Shown: positions 1-11,514, numbered from the stretch's first letter. The stretch is DNA of 64,000 bases from Pararge aegeria (GCF_905163445.1 NC_053191.1:992001-1056000); one strand, 5' to 3'. A program made the numbers and translations. The notes: generated by a model not told the origin, from the letters alone.

Positions 1-243
1 TTATAGTAATGTACCAATTATTTAGTGTTTGACTTGGAGAGCACTGCCTCCTATAATACAGGTGAAATCCTAATATAGGCAGAAGTTTTTTACCCAGTAT
101 ATATCGATAAAATGTAATCTAACTATAGATTATTGCTAGCTAGATCATTTAACTGATAACTAATGTGTCTTTTTGTATACCATTATAATTGTTCTTGTTT
201 CTTTGTGCCCAATAAAGTCTACATTAATTTATTATTATTATTA
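1..243 (+). repeat. 3' end of a non-LTR retrotransposon with TTA microsatellite
   Basis: AT-rich sequence ending in CCCAATAAAGTCTACATT followed by a short (TTA)n run at about 228-243. This is the usual look of a 5'-truncated LINE tail with its polyadenylation signal and a simple-repeat terminus. No coding sequence remains. Confidence 0.4.
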
Positions 244-895
244 TTTCAAAAGAAGAAGAAAGAAGAAAAAATAATAAACAGCTGGTAGATGTTTTTTAAA
301 AATTCAAAGTTAAAAACTTGACCAAATAGAAGAATTAAATTAAATAAATAAAAAAAAAATTTAATTAAAATAGCCTTCTTTTCTAGAAACATGCGATAAA
401 ACAATGCAAATTAAAATTATTTAAGTTCATAAAAACATTTACTATACATACATTACATTGATCATTAAAAATATTACATTAGTAATTTTAATTTTTTGAT
501 ATCATTATTAGAATAATAAAAAAATATAATTAAGTAACTATATAATATCAAAATAGATTAAATTCTGTCGTGCGTTTCAGATTGCCTATTGGCAAAGGCC
601 TCCTTTAGCTCCCGCCACTGAATACAGTAGCTAGAGGAGGCCTTCGTTCCTATCGTGCGCAATAGAAGAATTGCTCATGTTTAAAAGAAGAGTTGAAGGC
701 TTTTTCTTCTCTTCCGGTGGGATCAGGATCCAGCCCCATCACGACATTTCAAGCAATTTAGATATATAAATTCAGAAATAGATTTGAGCTATAAATAACA
801 CCGGAAACCAAGACCTTCATACCGGAACACAGCGATGCTGCTTATCGGCAGAAATAAGCATGGTGAGAGCTGTAATATTTTAAATAAAGTGGACT
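244..895. other. AT-rich non-coding sequence with repeat debris
   Basis: No gene seen. Positions about 585-640 carry an imperfect fold-back around GGCCTCC..GGAGGCC. Positions about 797-860 match the block at about 40216-40290 (ACACCGGAAACC..GGAACACAGC..GCTGCTTA), so this is a dispersed repeat. Confidence 0.4.
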
Positions 896-1085
896 GTATT
901 TTTGAGAATAAATAAATAAATATACTACGACATTACACACATCGCCATCTAGCCCCATAGTAAGCGTGGCTTGTGTTATTGGTACTTAGATGACTGATGA
1001 ATATTTTTATGATGAAACATAAATACTTATAATATACTTACATATAAATACCCAGACACTGAAAAACAACAAGCCACTCGGCCGT
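896..1085 (-). repeat. tRNA-derived SINE (family I), 3' part
   Basis: Reads on the minus strand as the 3' body of the SINE seen whole near 6084-6305 and 39143-39400: CACTGAAAAACA, the GGGGCTAGATGGCGATGTG block, and a TTTATTTATT tail. The tRNA-like head is lost except for a GACGGCCG remnant at about 1078-1088. Confidence 0.65.
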
Positions 1086-1760
1086 CAATTTTAATGAAAG
1101 TGATAGGCGTAAAAGAAAGATATATAAAGATTAGGAAAACACCTGAAGGACAGATCGGGATTAAAAGGAATCAACTCTCGGTACCCCTTCACGAATCCAG
1201 CGTGTCACTTATTTTTACTTACACACAATAACTCGCCACCACAATATTCAATAAGGCGTTATGCAAAACGACAATTAGTTTACATCATTTATGTAACTTT
1301 TACGGCTATGTTTTTGTTCTCACGAATAGTACGTGCGCGCGCGACGGTAGTCGAAGCTCGATTTTTTTGTTCATAAATATGCGAACCCCAAACGACGGGT
1401 AGGAAGGAAATAAAGTTCGGAGTTTTAATGAGAGGGAAAAATAAAGTGTCTAATTAGTCATTTTTAATAGAAGCGTTTTGTTTTGGCACATATTTTGATT
1501 GCCATATTAAATTTGAGGTTCCTATTATCACCATTACTAAGACTCGCTTTTTAATAAGCACGACAGTGTTATTATATCGACGCGTTGAGTACGTCGGTAA
1601 AACTATAATTATTTATACGCGTTGTTTGTAACTAGATAGGGGAACCATAAAATTGAGTTGACTACCTGACCTTTATGAGTTGACCTGATTTATAACCGAT
1701 TCGAATAGCCGAGGCTCTCAATTATTTTGAAGGTCAGTTTATATATACTATCGCCTAGAA
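1086..1760. other. non-coding, no feature recognised
   Basis: Nothing coding was recognised. A short CpG-dense run (GTGCGCGCGCGACGG) lies at about 1331-1346. It could belong to an upstream promoter or exon of the kinase gene downstream, but nothing ties it to that gene. Confidence 0.25.
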
Positions 1761-1763
1761 AAT

Positions 1764-2245
1764 GTGAAGAGTAATGCCATCTTAGGAGATCATCTTATAT
1801 TAAACACAATACTTTATATATGTTATTCTCAAACACGCACTGATTTTGATGATATTAAGCACAAATATAGCTTGCATCATAAAGGTAGACAAAGGATACG
1901 TACAGGATATATCGCAGAAAAATTAACTAAAGCCAGAATGAATTCAACACATTTTAAATTAGGCAAAAACGGTAGTAGTCCTCCGGGACCGATATTTGCG
2001 ATTGGCATTGTTGTAGCGGTGATAGCTCAGTTAACCATGTTTTGCTTCACTCTCATCTTCCGCAAGATAGAAAAATGATAGTAAATGTTGATGTTGTCAA
2101 ACAGTAACTACAGAGTTTCTTGTCGGCCCTTCTCGGTAGAATCTGCTTTCCGAACTAGGGGTAGAGTCATTACAAACACATACACTTGACGTATCAAAAG
2201 TTCTTATAAACTAGGCCTTCTTGAAATAAATAAAAATATTGAATA
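1764..2245 (+). repeat. LINE family A fragment (5'-truncated, decayed)
   Basis: The reading frame at 1764-2078 ends in a decayed version of the C-terminus shared by other copies here (..SSLAR then stop), followed by the family 3' UTR: GTAGAATCTGC, TTTCCGAAC, CTTGACGT and a AATAAATAAAAATATTGAAT-like end. The first part of the frame is not recognisable and is probably spurious. Confidence 0.5.
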
Positions 2246-2289
2246 ATTATCAACGCCCCTATCTTACAATTAATGATTGTTATGTCAAT

Positions 2290-2560
2290 AACTTAACAAC
2301 TATTCCTTGTGAAGTCAACATCTCCTGAGGATGCTCCGGTTTCGAAACAAGACGTGCGTAGAGGGTGCATTGTTGAAGATCTGTTTGGTGTGGAGAATAA
2401 AGATTGAAGAAATTATAAATTACACTATACAGATTTTCATGCTTTTCGCGAAGTATAGCAAATTAATCTTAATTTTCATAATATATCTTGGAATTCCGCA
2501 AAGTAACGCCTGCTTCCATCCAATATAAATGAATTTTGAATTTTATAGAGACTTTGAACT
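2290..2560 (+). repeat. dispersed repeat with the GATGCTCCGGTTTCG core
   Basis: Contains TCTCCTGAGGATGCTCCGG, CGTGCGTAGAGGGT, a TTTTCGCG(A/G)AGTATAGCAA block and a terminal ATAAATGAATTTTGAATT. The same order of blocks occurs at 23056-23240 and, reversed, at 24470-24600 and 26650-26910. The core is also the unit of the tandem array at 22414-23055. Confidence 0.6.
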
Positions 2561-2814
2561 TATGTTAAAATTTTAACATGCTTGTCTGAACTCACCTTTA
2601 GACAGTTATTCAAAGTACGTCATAAATCTAGGTCTTTGAGAAAGTCTTAAGTAGTTTCTAGCTTTACAAGTTTAAAGTACTAAAGTTTACAACTCCCGGT
2701 ACGGGTTCGTACAAGGTGTTTGGAATTACGTTCAAATTTTTGCAATATTGTCAAGTTTTCTGGCAACTAGAACCCGAATAGTGCGAGGAGAAAACAAAAA
2801 AAAAGTTTAGTTAA

Positions 2815-2995
2815 AAGTTTTTTGGCTATGAAGCCCACAACAAACATAGCCGGGTGTTCTTTTTGTTATCACCATTTCACATTGTCATCCGAAAATATTT
2901 AAGAAGCAACCTGGTTAGAGTAATAGTTCATTCCCAAGCTTTATTATCGTTTACGTTATCCTTTATCTATACTTATAATAAAAGTGTAACTGGAA
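2815..2995 (-). repeat. LINE family B 3' tail, truncated
   Basis: Minus-strand copy of a LINE 3' region that recurs across the window (GGTGATAACAAAAAGAACACC, then AAGCTTGGG). Only the non-coding tail remains. Confidence 0.5.
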
Positions 2996-3452
2996 GATTT
3001 CTGTACATTTAATATATTTTGAAAATTTTGATCGGGGGATGATTTATAATCGATACTGAGTCCAAAACAGATTTTTAATTAACTTTTGTCTGTCTATCTG
3101 TCTGTCAAAGGACATAACTCTTCACAGATAACAGCAAATCACAAGGCATATGGGACACCGATCGAATGCATGCGTACCATCCTACTGATATTATAAAAGC
3201 GAAAGAAATAAAATAATATAAATATTAAGTATAATTATATACCAGCAAATTCATTTTTAAATTATTCAAATTGAATCTATCGCTCAGAAGTTGCGACGAG
3301 TATAGAATAAGACGTTCGGCGACGAAAGGTCGCAATATAACATAGTTTGGAAATAAAACTGGACCTGGTAGGCAACGCTGCAATCAGTGACGAGGTTTTT
3401 TTAAGATTTTAAAACAATTTGGTGCAGACGAAGTTGCGCGGGTTAGCTAGTA
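2960..3452 (+). mobile_element. Helitron-like non-autonomous element
   Basis: Starts in ACTTATAATAAAAGTGTAA, contains TCTGTCTGTCAAAGG-type sequence, and ends GACGAAGTTGCGCGGGTTAGCTAGTA. The AGCTAGT end after a GC-rich GACGAAGTYGCG stretch is typical of lepidopteran Helitron-like elements. It has no transposase reading frame. Confidence 0.5.
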
Positions 3453-3599
3453 AAATATTAAATCAATGTTCATTTTAAAATATATCCACTGCAACGTCTG
3501 CAACCCATAATATCATGCCAAGATATTATTTCACTCCGAGAATAGACCTTCGAAGCCTTTCTCTGACCTGTTTTCATTCCCACGCCGTGATCTATTTAT

Positions 3600-3913
3600 C
3601 TTAATATATATAAATCTCTTGTTATATATATAAGTCTCCTGTCACGATGTTTGTCCGCGATGGACTCCTAAACAACTTAACCGATTTTAAATTAAATTGA
3701 CACACCGTGAGCAGTCTGGTCCAACTTAAGAGATAGGATAGCTTAGATCTTTAATTATAGTCGCAATTTTATTTTATTGCAAATTATTTGTCTATAATTA
3801 ATTGACAGTCACATGTTATATATATACTACTATACTCATTTAAGGCTTAGCGATACTGAATACTTTAAAAACAATATCAAACGCAGACGAAGTCGCGGGC
3901 AACAGCTAGTTTA
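3600..3913 (+). mobile_element. Helitron-like non-autonomous element
   Basis: Runs from TATATATAAATCTC, through CACGATGTTTGTCCGCGATG, to GCAGACGAAGTCGCGGGC and AACAGCTAGT. The terminal block is the same as in the element just upstream and the ones at 25150-25425 and, reversed, 52141-52710. No coding sequence. Confidence 0.55.
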
Positions 3914-4214
3914 TTATAGAATAGAATAGAATAGAATTTGTTTATTTATCAGAACAACACAAACAGACTTACATACGGAGTAACTTAAACATTTAGTACT
4001 TAATTATTAATAGCTTAAGTCTAAGATTTGTGTCGTGCCAATAAAAAGGTTCTGACTCAGCTTAATGTTCCGGATACTAATGTACCCACAACGCTGGTAT
4101 TCTGTCAGTACCTATTTAGTTGAGGGAAGTCCGATTATGAAATCACATATAAAAATAAAAAAAATTAATAAATAAAAAATATATAAACTTGTTAAAAGAA
4201 AGTAAACTTCATTA

Positions 4215-4740
4215 TGGAAAGGCCACCATGGACTCTCCTGTTCAAGAAGCGCTGGTCGCTTCTCTCGCCATAGCACCATCAACGACATCATCCGACGTTC
4301 TCTAGCTACCGCTCACGTACCAGCTGTATTAGTACCTATTGGTTTGGCGCGGAGCGATGGCAAGAGACCTGATGGTATGACGCTCATACCTTGGAGGCTT
4401 GGAAGGTTCCTTCTGTGGGATGCAACTTGTGTTGATACCCTAGCTGCATCACACATCCAGGCCACTTCGTCAATGGTAGGTGCGGCTGCTTCCAGTGCCG
4501 AGCAGGCCAAGAGGCGTAAATATGAAAACCTGGAGAGACTTTGGGACCGTGGGGTCCGGAGGCAAGAGCCCTTTTCAAAGAATTATCGAAAAGGGTTATC
4601 GAGTCTACCGGTGATCCTAGAGCGGGCAGTTACCTTGGCCAACGAATTAGTTTGGCCATCCAGAGGGGCAATGCTGCCAGCATCTTAGGAACTGTGCCTC
4701 GCTGCGGTGGTTTCGAGGACGTTTTAGATTTTATTTAGTT
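4215..4740 (+). pseudogene. decayed retroelement-type coding fragment (RPDGMTL..W..DATCVDTLA)
   Basis: Two overlapping frames together show RPDGMTLIPW, LLWDATCVDTLA, EQAKRRKYENLE (4344-4530), then GPWGPEARALFKELSK, GDPRAGSYLGQRIS and AIQRGNAASILGT (4541-4690). The break between about 4535 and 4545 is a frameshift. From memory, this C-terminal block is repeated many times in arthropod genomes next to reverse-transcriptase-like reading frames. I regard it as TE-derived, but I cannot assign the family. A second, more decayed copy sits at 46665-47040. Confidence 0.55.
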
Positions 4741-5199
4741 TTAAATAGTTTATTTTAGGTTATAGTTATGTATTAATAAAAAATATATTTTAGAGATAAT
4801 CATATAAATAAATTATGGAAAGGAGATGAAAATTCATTTTTGTTTAAGTAGTAATGGAAAAGTATGTTAGTCAGATAATAATTTTTAGTTTTTTTAGTAG
4901 TTACTATTGTAAGATAGTGCCACTATAATATGTAAAATATTAATTATTAAAATAAATATACTACATTATTACTAGAATAGGGTGTTAGGAGTTTAATCGA
5001 GTGAGGCAATTTTAATAATATCGGGTAAGGACTCAAAATACATTAAACTTGTTACTTATTTTGACGCTATATGATGATGACTATTATATATATTGCTGAC
5101 TATTTTTGTTTACTTTTGAGTGGCCGAGTTCGAATCCGAGCACGCATCTCTAATTTTTCTAAGTTATTTGCGATTTAAACAATAAAAATATCACTTTGA
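4741..5199. other. AT-rich, no gene seen
   Basis: AT-rich tail of the fragment upstream, including AATAAA-type motifs. A piece of a tRNA-like SINE head (TTCGAATCCGAGCACGC) lies at about 5128-5146. Nothing else was recognised. Confidence 0.3.
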
Positions 5200-5460
5200 A
5201 GCAAAGGTGAAACACATCCCGGGTTAATTTCTGAATTTTCTCTTGTCTGGTCTTGTGGGAGGCTTTGGCCGTGGCTAGTTACCAAGCTACCGACACAGAC
5301 GCGCCGCTAAGCGATTTAGTGTTCCGGTACGATGTCGCGTAGAAACCTATTGAGTGTATAACTTCCATAATTAACAGGTTACCCCGCTACCATCTTAGAC
5401 TGCATCATGACTTAAGGTTGCAGTTAAGGGATAACTTGTAGTGAATTAAAAACAAAAAAA
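5200..5460 (+). repeat. SINE-like family II copy
   Basis: Carries CTGGTCTTGTGGGAGGC, TAAGCGATTTAGTGTTCCGG, ACCATCTTAGACTGCATCAT, and a TAACTTGTAGTG end with an A-rich tail. The same order of blocks recurs at 45900-46140 (minus), 48120-48190, 55735-55835 (minus) and 24310-24410. Confidence 0.6.
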
Positions 5461-5994
5461 CATGTATTAAAATTCTTTTAAATTCTATTTAAAAATTCTT
5501 CTTCTTACTGGCACTTGACCAATTAGCAATACCCGGTTCCTAAATGAGACTATTGAGTATTCAAATTGTGGACGAAGCCTCAAATTTCCGATTACCGCGA
5601 CTCGTAGCGACAGATTGAAACTTCCTGAATTTTAAACAGATGAATAATTTAATTTTAATCAGTATGTACTAAAGCTTAACTTTTATTGGGTCCGTAATTA
5701 TACTTTTTTGGTGTAAAAGAAAGAACTTAATTGGAAATTGGACCTTGAAACTTTAAAGAATTAATCACTGGTACTTCGCGAGTTTTTAATAGAAGATTTA
5801 AGCGCATACGTAATGATATAACGTAGGCTTTAGTTCAGTATCGTCCAGGAAAGGTCTTGGTTTCGGGTAATTGCAGACACATGAGTCTTAACATACTCGT
5901 ATACGCCTCAGTACTTTGGTCCTAAGCTAGATTGCCTGGAAGACATAGCTTTTGAGCGATAAGGTCGTCTATTGGACTATTAGTTGATTTTAAT

Positions 5995-6310
5995 TTTATT
6001 TGACGGCCGATTATTTTTACCGCCGATTGGCGTAGTGGGCAGCGACCCTGCTTTCTGAGTCCAAGGGCTCCTATACTTCTAGCCCCAACAACACACATCC
6101 CCATCTAGCCCCAACGTAAGCGTAGCTTGTCCCACGGGTACCAAGATGAATAATTTACATTAATACTTATAAAATACAGATAAACACCCAAACACTGAAA
6201 AACATTCATGTTCATCACACAAACATTTTCCAGTTGTGGGAATCGAACCCACGGCCTTGGACTCAGAAAGCAGGGTCGCTGCCCGCTGCGCCAGCCGGCC
6301 GTCAAATATA
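5995..6310 (-). repeat. tRNA-derived SINE (family I), full copy with an inverted second head
   Basis: On the minus strand a complete SINE starts at about 6305. It has a box-A-like TGGCGCAGCGGGCAG, a box-B-like GGTTCGATTCC, a body ending in the GGGGCTAGATGG block, and a short tail. Immediately to its left, about 6001-6070, the first 55 or so bases of the same head occur in plus orientation (GCCGATTGGCGTAGTGGGC..), so the head is present as a long inverted repeat with about 170 bases between the arms. Confidence 0.7.
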
Positions 6311-6620
6311 AAAACGAACAGTATACACAGTACTTGGTACACTACCTACAATCAAGTATATAAATTTGATAACTAAACTGATTTCTAAACTTAATGGATC
6401 ATGTGCAGTGTGCAAGTCTATCTTGTTATATGTGTCTTTTTGAATGAAGAAAGATATCAATTTGACTAACATATGCTATTTGCCTATCTCCTATTTGGTG
6501 TGAGCGCCTGATAAGGCTTTTCTAACGTGTAAGAGAAATATACCTCTTTTTTAGCTTCACTTATAAAGTATTCTGCCGCTGCGGAAATACTTGTAGAGGA
6601 GACGAACACGCAAAATGATA

Positions 6621-6769
6621 ACGTATCTCGCGACAGGTTCGCGACAGGCGTAAATCTTGAAATCACTACTGTCATACGTCACTTTTGTTTATTTATTGTA
6701 AGGAAAAGTGACGTTTGACAGCAATGATCGCGAGATGTACGCTTGTCGCAAGCCTGTCGCGAGATACGT
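6621..6769. mobile_element. palindromic fold-back MITE, copy 1
   Basis: The first 17 bases (ACGTATCTCGCGACAGG) are the perfect reverse complement of the last 17. With a few mismatches the arms extend to about 32 bases, and the middle keeps partial symmetry (ACGTCACTTTTG..AAAAGTGACGT). It has no coding capacity. A diverged copy lies at about 16976-17103. Confidence 0.7.
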
Positions 6770-6954
6770 AATCACGCTATGAGTGTAAATGACTTTGTAT
6801 GCGATGGTGCTCTTGTAAAAATATTACAGATGGGTATAGTAAGGATGGAGGGTTGTGGATGGCGTCAAAAGTAGACAGATAGCCTTAATGGTTGCCAATA
6901 AGAGATGGCAATGCAAGAAGCAGAATAACAGAAAAGAGACATTAAGATTAGCTA

Positions 6955-7165
6955 AACAACTTAACTAAAATACCACTTGCTTTAACGGTGAAGGAAACAT
7001 CTTGAGGAAACCTGCATGCCTGAGAGTTCTCCATAATGTTCTCATAGGCGTGTGGAGTCCACCAACTGGAGGCGCACTGGGCCTTAACCCCTTCTCCTAG
7101 TGATAGGAGACCCGTACCCTGTAGTGGGCTAGTAAAGGGTTGATAAGATGATAATGTTGATTACT
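6955..7165 (+). repeat. SINE-like family III copy
   Basis: Contains GCTTTAACGGTGAAGGAAA, GAAACCTGCATGCCTGAGAG, a GTGTGGAGTCCACCAA block, CCCGTACCCTGTAGTGGGC and a GTTGATAAGATGATAATG end. The same element appears at 9690-9920 (minus), 16030-16270, 17195-17490, 23865-24080, 28340-28590 and 56870-57155. Confidence 0.6.
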
Positions 7166-7190
7166 ACAAAAAAATATTTCGCTCTTAAAA

Positions 7191-7400
7191 TACCTTCAAT
7201 TGTTTCGACACCTAGTTGGCTTGCGAAATTCTGTTTCGCAATTTTTTTTGGCTTGTCACGTTTTCGCTACTAACTGGTTGATATGATGATGACGCTAACG
7301 GCAAGAAAAAATTGTTACCATACCTACAATTGTTTCGACACGCAGCTAGCTTGCAAAATTTTGTTTTGCAATTTTTTTTGGCTTGTCACGTTTTCGAAAT
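7191..7400 (+). repeat. two tandem copies of an approximately 80-bp unit, offset 130
   Basis: The block TACCTTCAATTGTTTCGACA..GGCTTGTCACGTTTTCG at 7191-7270 is repeated with a few changes at 7321-7400. Both halves also carry a small hairpin around TTTTGCAATTTTTTTTGGC. No function was recognised. Confidence 0.6.
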
Positions 7401-7499
7401 GTCGTTCCAATTATAAGTTTGTTTTTGCGTGGCTTCCGAATTTCGAGCAAGTTTCCGGTGTACGGGCTGTCCCCGGTTGTAAATAATTAACATTAAACA

Positions 7500-9085
7500 G
7501 TCTCATTTCAACGAGTCGAGTAATCCCGTACAGCTTTACGCTGAAGCGTTCCGAATTGTTTGAGTTCAACATTTACCTACAATGGAACCCTATTTAGGAA
7601 TGAAGTAAGTTTTATTATAAGCTTTTATATAACTTATTTAAATTCACTTCAGCTTTTGCATGTTTGGATTAAATTTTGCGAGTAACTTTTAAACCATTGC
7701 TCGTTATGTGAATTCTCCGAAATTTGGTACACGTGTGTATACGACACGTATAAACCTGATGAATACTTAAATAATATTATTTGTTTTTTTATTGCTATAT
7801 GTATATATATATATGTAGTATACAAACTGTAAGTAGGCATATGAACATAAAGCCCCGTCAGGGCATTGAAATAATGTCAAAACTATTCTACAATTCTTTA
7901 TAATTATTCAAAAACAGGTTTTTTAACTAAAGATACTTATTTTGTGTACGTCAGGAAAAGAAAACCTGTTACATCAGTTGTTTATAACAAGGGGCATACA
8001 ATAATTTCGATTTACATCTTTTAATTAATTTAATTAAATAGACGAGAATAAAATGTCAGCGTGTTTATTATAATTAGCATCTGTCAGAGTGTTTAGAGTC
8101 TAGACTTTAGAGCAGTTATAATTACCAATACCTAGTGGTCATATATTTTACAATATAACATCATTCCAGTGTAAAAGTTTTAAAAATGGGAAATAAATTA
8201 TTAAAATTTTAGTAGTTTTAACCGAGGAATTACTTTTTTTACAGTTACTAGCAGCCAGTGTTTTAGTTTTCTCTTAAAGGCTACCTTCAGTCTTTTCCTT
8301 TATCATAAATCGTGGGATCTTGTTAGAAATTTTAATCGATCTAAATAGTGGACCGAGTCCAGACATTTTAATGTTATAGTTAGAATATTCTAAACTGCTT
8401 TTTAAGACGCGTACTTCTGTCATGTTTTTTTGTGTCATCTATAACGTAAGTAGAGATGATTCTTAACAAAGCTTTATCAACTCTCAGAGCACTGGTGCAT
8501 GATTGGAAATAACATCCAAATAAAATATTTGTAAAAATAAACGGGGGTAAACTTCTTCTTTTCCCTGTTCCCGTTCTTTAGCAGGTGGACACTTTAATTT
8601 TATCCCTTGTCAAGGGATATTATGATGTTTGTCTCCTGCCAGTGCTAGCCCTGCAGGTATAATTGCAGTCAAGGGCTAACTGGTAGTGGAATAAAACAAT
8701 ATATAAAAATGCAATGACTGAGCCTAACGTAGAAAACAAAAAAACGACACACTCTCGCATTTAAATAAAATATGGATAAGTAAGTTGCTATTAATTAAAA
8801 TTAAAATGCATCGAATGCACGCTGATTTTTATCAAGTGGGTACTATAAAGCTTTGAGTTCTAGAGAATATATAAAATTGAAACTTGCTTGTGTTTTAAAT
8901 TTCGATGAATTTCCCGACGCTCGAGATATTACGAGATATCGCGCGGGGGAGCGTAAATAATTCAAGGCTCGCAACCTCCACACTCACTGTTGTGGGTAGC
9001 CATGTTTTCTAGTAATAATAAAATATACAAGTTGTAAATAAAAAGCGAAACAATACTTCAACGTCTTTTGAGGTACATTATTTAC
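7500..9085. other. non-coding stretch with minor repeat pieces
   Basis: No gene recognised. It includes a (TA)n run near 7800-7815 and a partial SINE II tail at about 8640-8695 (GCAGTCAAGGGCTAACTGGTAGTGGAATAAAA). Short open frames here have no recognisable content. Confidence 0.3.
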
Positions 9086-9089
9086 TGCA

Positions 9090-9425
9090 TCTGAGACTTA
9101 TCTGTGAAACCGAAAAGCTAATAGTTTTTGAGTAAACCACTGCTATAGTTTTTACTGAAAGAAATCAGATACAGCCCTTACATCACATGCATAAGTAAAA
9201 ACAAGCGACTTTATTAAGTATGCGTCGCATAGCGTAGGTACTATGCGAGTGATGGTCTTATATCTTCTATAGGGTTGTCATAAATTAACACCTAGAATGT
9301 TTTGAATTATGTATGGAAAAATAAATATGCTTTTTTTAATTTAATATTTTTACAGGGTTATTCTTTATGAAATATACTCATGCACCGGTATTTCGTAATT
9401 CCGTTACACGTTGTATATTATTATT
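9090..9425 (+). repeat. dispersed repeat family D, copy 1
   Basis: Blocks in order: AATAGTTTTTGAGTAAACCACTG, GCGTCGCATAGCGTAGGTAC, TATGGAAAAATAAATATGC, AATATTTTTACAGGGTTAT and CGTAATTCCGTTACACG. The same order occurs at 15225-15410 and reversed at about 61005-61330. Confidence 0.6.
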
Positions 9426-9429
9426 TATT

Positions 9430-9920
9430 ATATCATATTAATTAACCACAGGACGTCTACTGGACATAGGTATTTTGTAGGGGTTTCGAATTAATCCAGC
9501 GACTACCCGCGACTCGTTTTGTTTCGTCTATCCACCTCGTGGGGGTCCACCAACACAGCGCTTTCCAGCGCGGGGTGGCCACGCCAGTACCTTAGGACCC
9601 CAACGTCAAAACAAAACATAGTGATAAAAACAGTCCTCCGTCAGGGCCCTAAAATTCATCAATCGTGTGGTAAGTGGGAGACGAGAAAAGGACCCATAGT
9701 AGTAATAATTTACCTAGCTGTTTCATATCACCTCATTACCGGGACACGGGTCTACTCCTACAAGGAAAATGGTTTAGGCCGTAGTCCACCACGCTAGTAC
9801 AGTGCGGATTGGTGCACTCCACACCCCTTTGTGAATATTATGGAAAACTCTCAGGCGTGCAGGTTTCCTCACGATGTTTTCCTACAACGTTTTAAACAAG
9901 TGATATTTTAATTACCTAGC
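9430..9920. repeat. composite of repeat fragments, including SINE III on the minus strand
   Basis: Positions 9440-9640 carry the CCACAGGACGTCTACTGGACATAGG / TTTTGTAGGG block also seen at 21150-21240 and reversed at 62745-62815. Positions 9690-9920 are a SINE III copy in minus orientation. The open frame across 9519-9797 spans both and is a by-product. Confidence 0.5.
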
Positions 9921-9928
9921 TCTTAAAT

Positions 9929-10370
9929 TTATCTAAATATCTTTTCTCTTTTATTCTTATTGGCAAACATAAGGTTATCTGTGTACTTTGGACGAAGCTG
10001 AACAACGTTCGTAATTTTACCGAACCATTGGCGCCAATTTTTCAGCCGAGTTGGCGTAAGGTTTTTTCTCCGGTCAGGTGGTCTTTTCCGCCAAATTTTA
10101 TACACTGATTTGTTATTGATTTCTGATTTATGTACTATTGTTGTCCTGTACAATAAAAGTATTTTCATTGATTCTTTTGCTGGATTTTTTCCTCTAATTA
10201 ATAAGTTCAGCTCATCGTTATCGGAGGTCATATTTATCGCTTCTCCTAATATGACCAAAATACTAATTGTCATTCTCGTTTCATAAAAAACTGCTTCATT
10301 GAATTTCTTGTTGAAGAGCACCAGGTGTAATTGAATTTGCCTTAAATTTATGCATCTAACTCAATAAATA
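9929..10370 (-). CDS. unrecognised open frame, doubtful
   Basis: A stop-free minus-strand frame of about 145 codons, rich in Lys, Asn, Leu and Ile. It contains stretches such as ETRMTISILVILGEAINMTS and RLKNWRQWFGKITNVVQLRP. It lacks an ATG near its 5' end (first in-frame ATG about 20 codons in), and no family was recognised. It may be an exon of an unknown gene, decayed TE sequence, or chance in AT-rich DNA. It lies between repeat blocks, which favours the latter two. Confidence 0.12.
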
Positions 10371-10379
10371 AATTGTTTA

Positions 10380-11035
10380 GTGCTTATGAGTAGCCTAAAA
10401 CCGTCTACTGCTGTAATAAAGGCCTCTCCCAAGGGGAGGGTTTGCCTGTGCAGACGGGTCGGTGATTGCAGCAGATAGTAGTATCACAAAAAAAGTCCTG
10501 CAGAAAAGGGCTGTTCATGCGATATATAAAATGGGCCCAAGAGAGTAAGTTAAAATAGAAATATCACCATCCGCGTTAATTTTACATGGATAAATATAGA
10601 TATACAGTCTTGCAGTTTTCGTTTTTTATTAATTGCAATTAAACTACACTGAATTAATTAATCATTCGCATTCAGTGAGCTACAATCGTCGATTAGAATT
10701 TAAAAAAAAAAAATTAACTCAAATAATGGATTTTTTCACAAGTTAGAGTGTTTTCGGGTTTCACACATGACGGGCAGGAAATTTTTTTGACCCATTTTGG
10801 TGTTTTTTTCCAATTCTATTGCAGTAAATAATTTTTTTAAAAGTATGGAATTAATCTCCATTAAATTATCTCGACAATAGTATGCAAAATATCTTGATTC
10901 CGTGATGAATAAAAATAGCCGCCGAAATGAGGCGAAAAAAATTTTTCGATCGTAAAGTACTCTCTGATGCTTCGCATCATGAGTCGTACAATAATGACAG
11001 TGCATTTTCAGTACATATATGAAAATTTAATTTAT
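10380..11035. other. non-coding, one repeat fragment
   Basis: Positions 10395-10470 carry a fragment with GTAATAAAGGCCTCTCCCAAG and GTGCAGACGGGTCGGTGAT, which looks like a dispersed repeat. The rest is AT-rich with no recognised feature. Confidence 0.3.
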
Positions 11036-11039
11036 GTCC

Positions 11040-11510
11040 AAAAAATATACCAAAATTTAAAAAGAAAATGAACTGTAACAATATAAATATTAGAAGCAAA
11101 AATAAACTCGTTGTGCAGTTTACTAGGCTACACAAAATTGCAAATTCATTCAAGGGCAATTGTATATTATTTTATAACAAATTACCAAATAAAATCTTTG
11201 AGATGTCTCTCAATAAGTTCAAAGCTTATATAAAACGTAAGCTTACAGAAAATCCTATTATAATATTAAGGATTACTTAAACGATAAAAAAGCTTGGGTG
11301 TAAATTGCTCTAGCTTCATAGCTGAATATAAATTTACTGTGAGATGGTGATAACAAAAAAAAAATTTACCCGACTAAGTTTCTTGTGGGCTCTTCTTAGA
11401 CCAGGGCGCGTTTGGAACCGTCGTAGGTTTAAGTTGGCGAACGAAGTTACCACCATCCCACCATGCCTGTGATAGGCCTAAATGAATAAAGAAATTTTGA
11501 ATTTGAATAT
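11040..11510 (+). repeat. LINE family B, 3' end with C-terminal coding remnant
   Basis: The frame 11068-11280 encodes the end of a LINE protein (RLHKIANSFKGN, FYNKLPNKIFEMSLNKFKAY, IKRKL). It is followed by the family B 3' UTR: TGAGATGGTGATAACAAAAA, TTCTTAGACCAGGGCGCG, then AATAAAGAAATTTTGAATTTG. The frame is decayed near its end compared with the copy at 55850-56410. Confidence 0.65.
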
Positions 11511-11514
11511 GAAA

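Noticed and set aside
1764..2078. 104-codon frame starting MKSNAILGDH as a gene
   Set aside because: Its end is a decayed LINE A C-terminus followed by the LINE 3' UTR; the start is not recognisable.
9519..9797. 92-codon plus-strand frame
   Set aside because: It spans the junction of two repeat fragments and has no recognisable domain.
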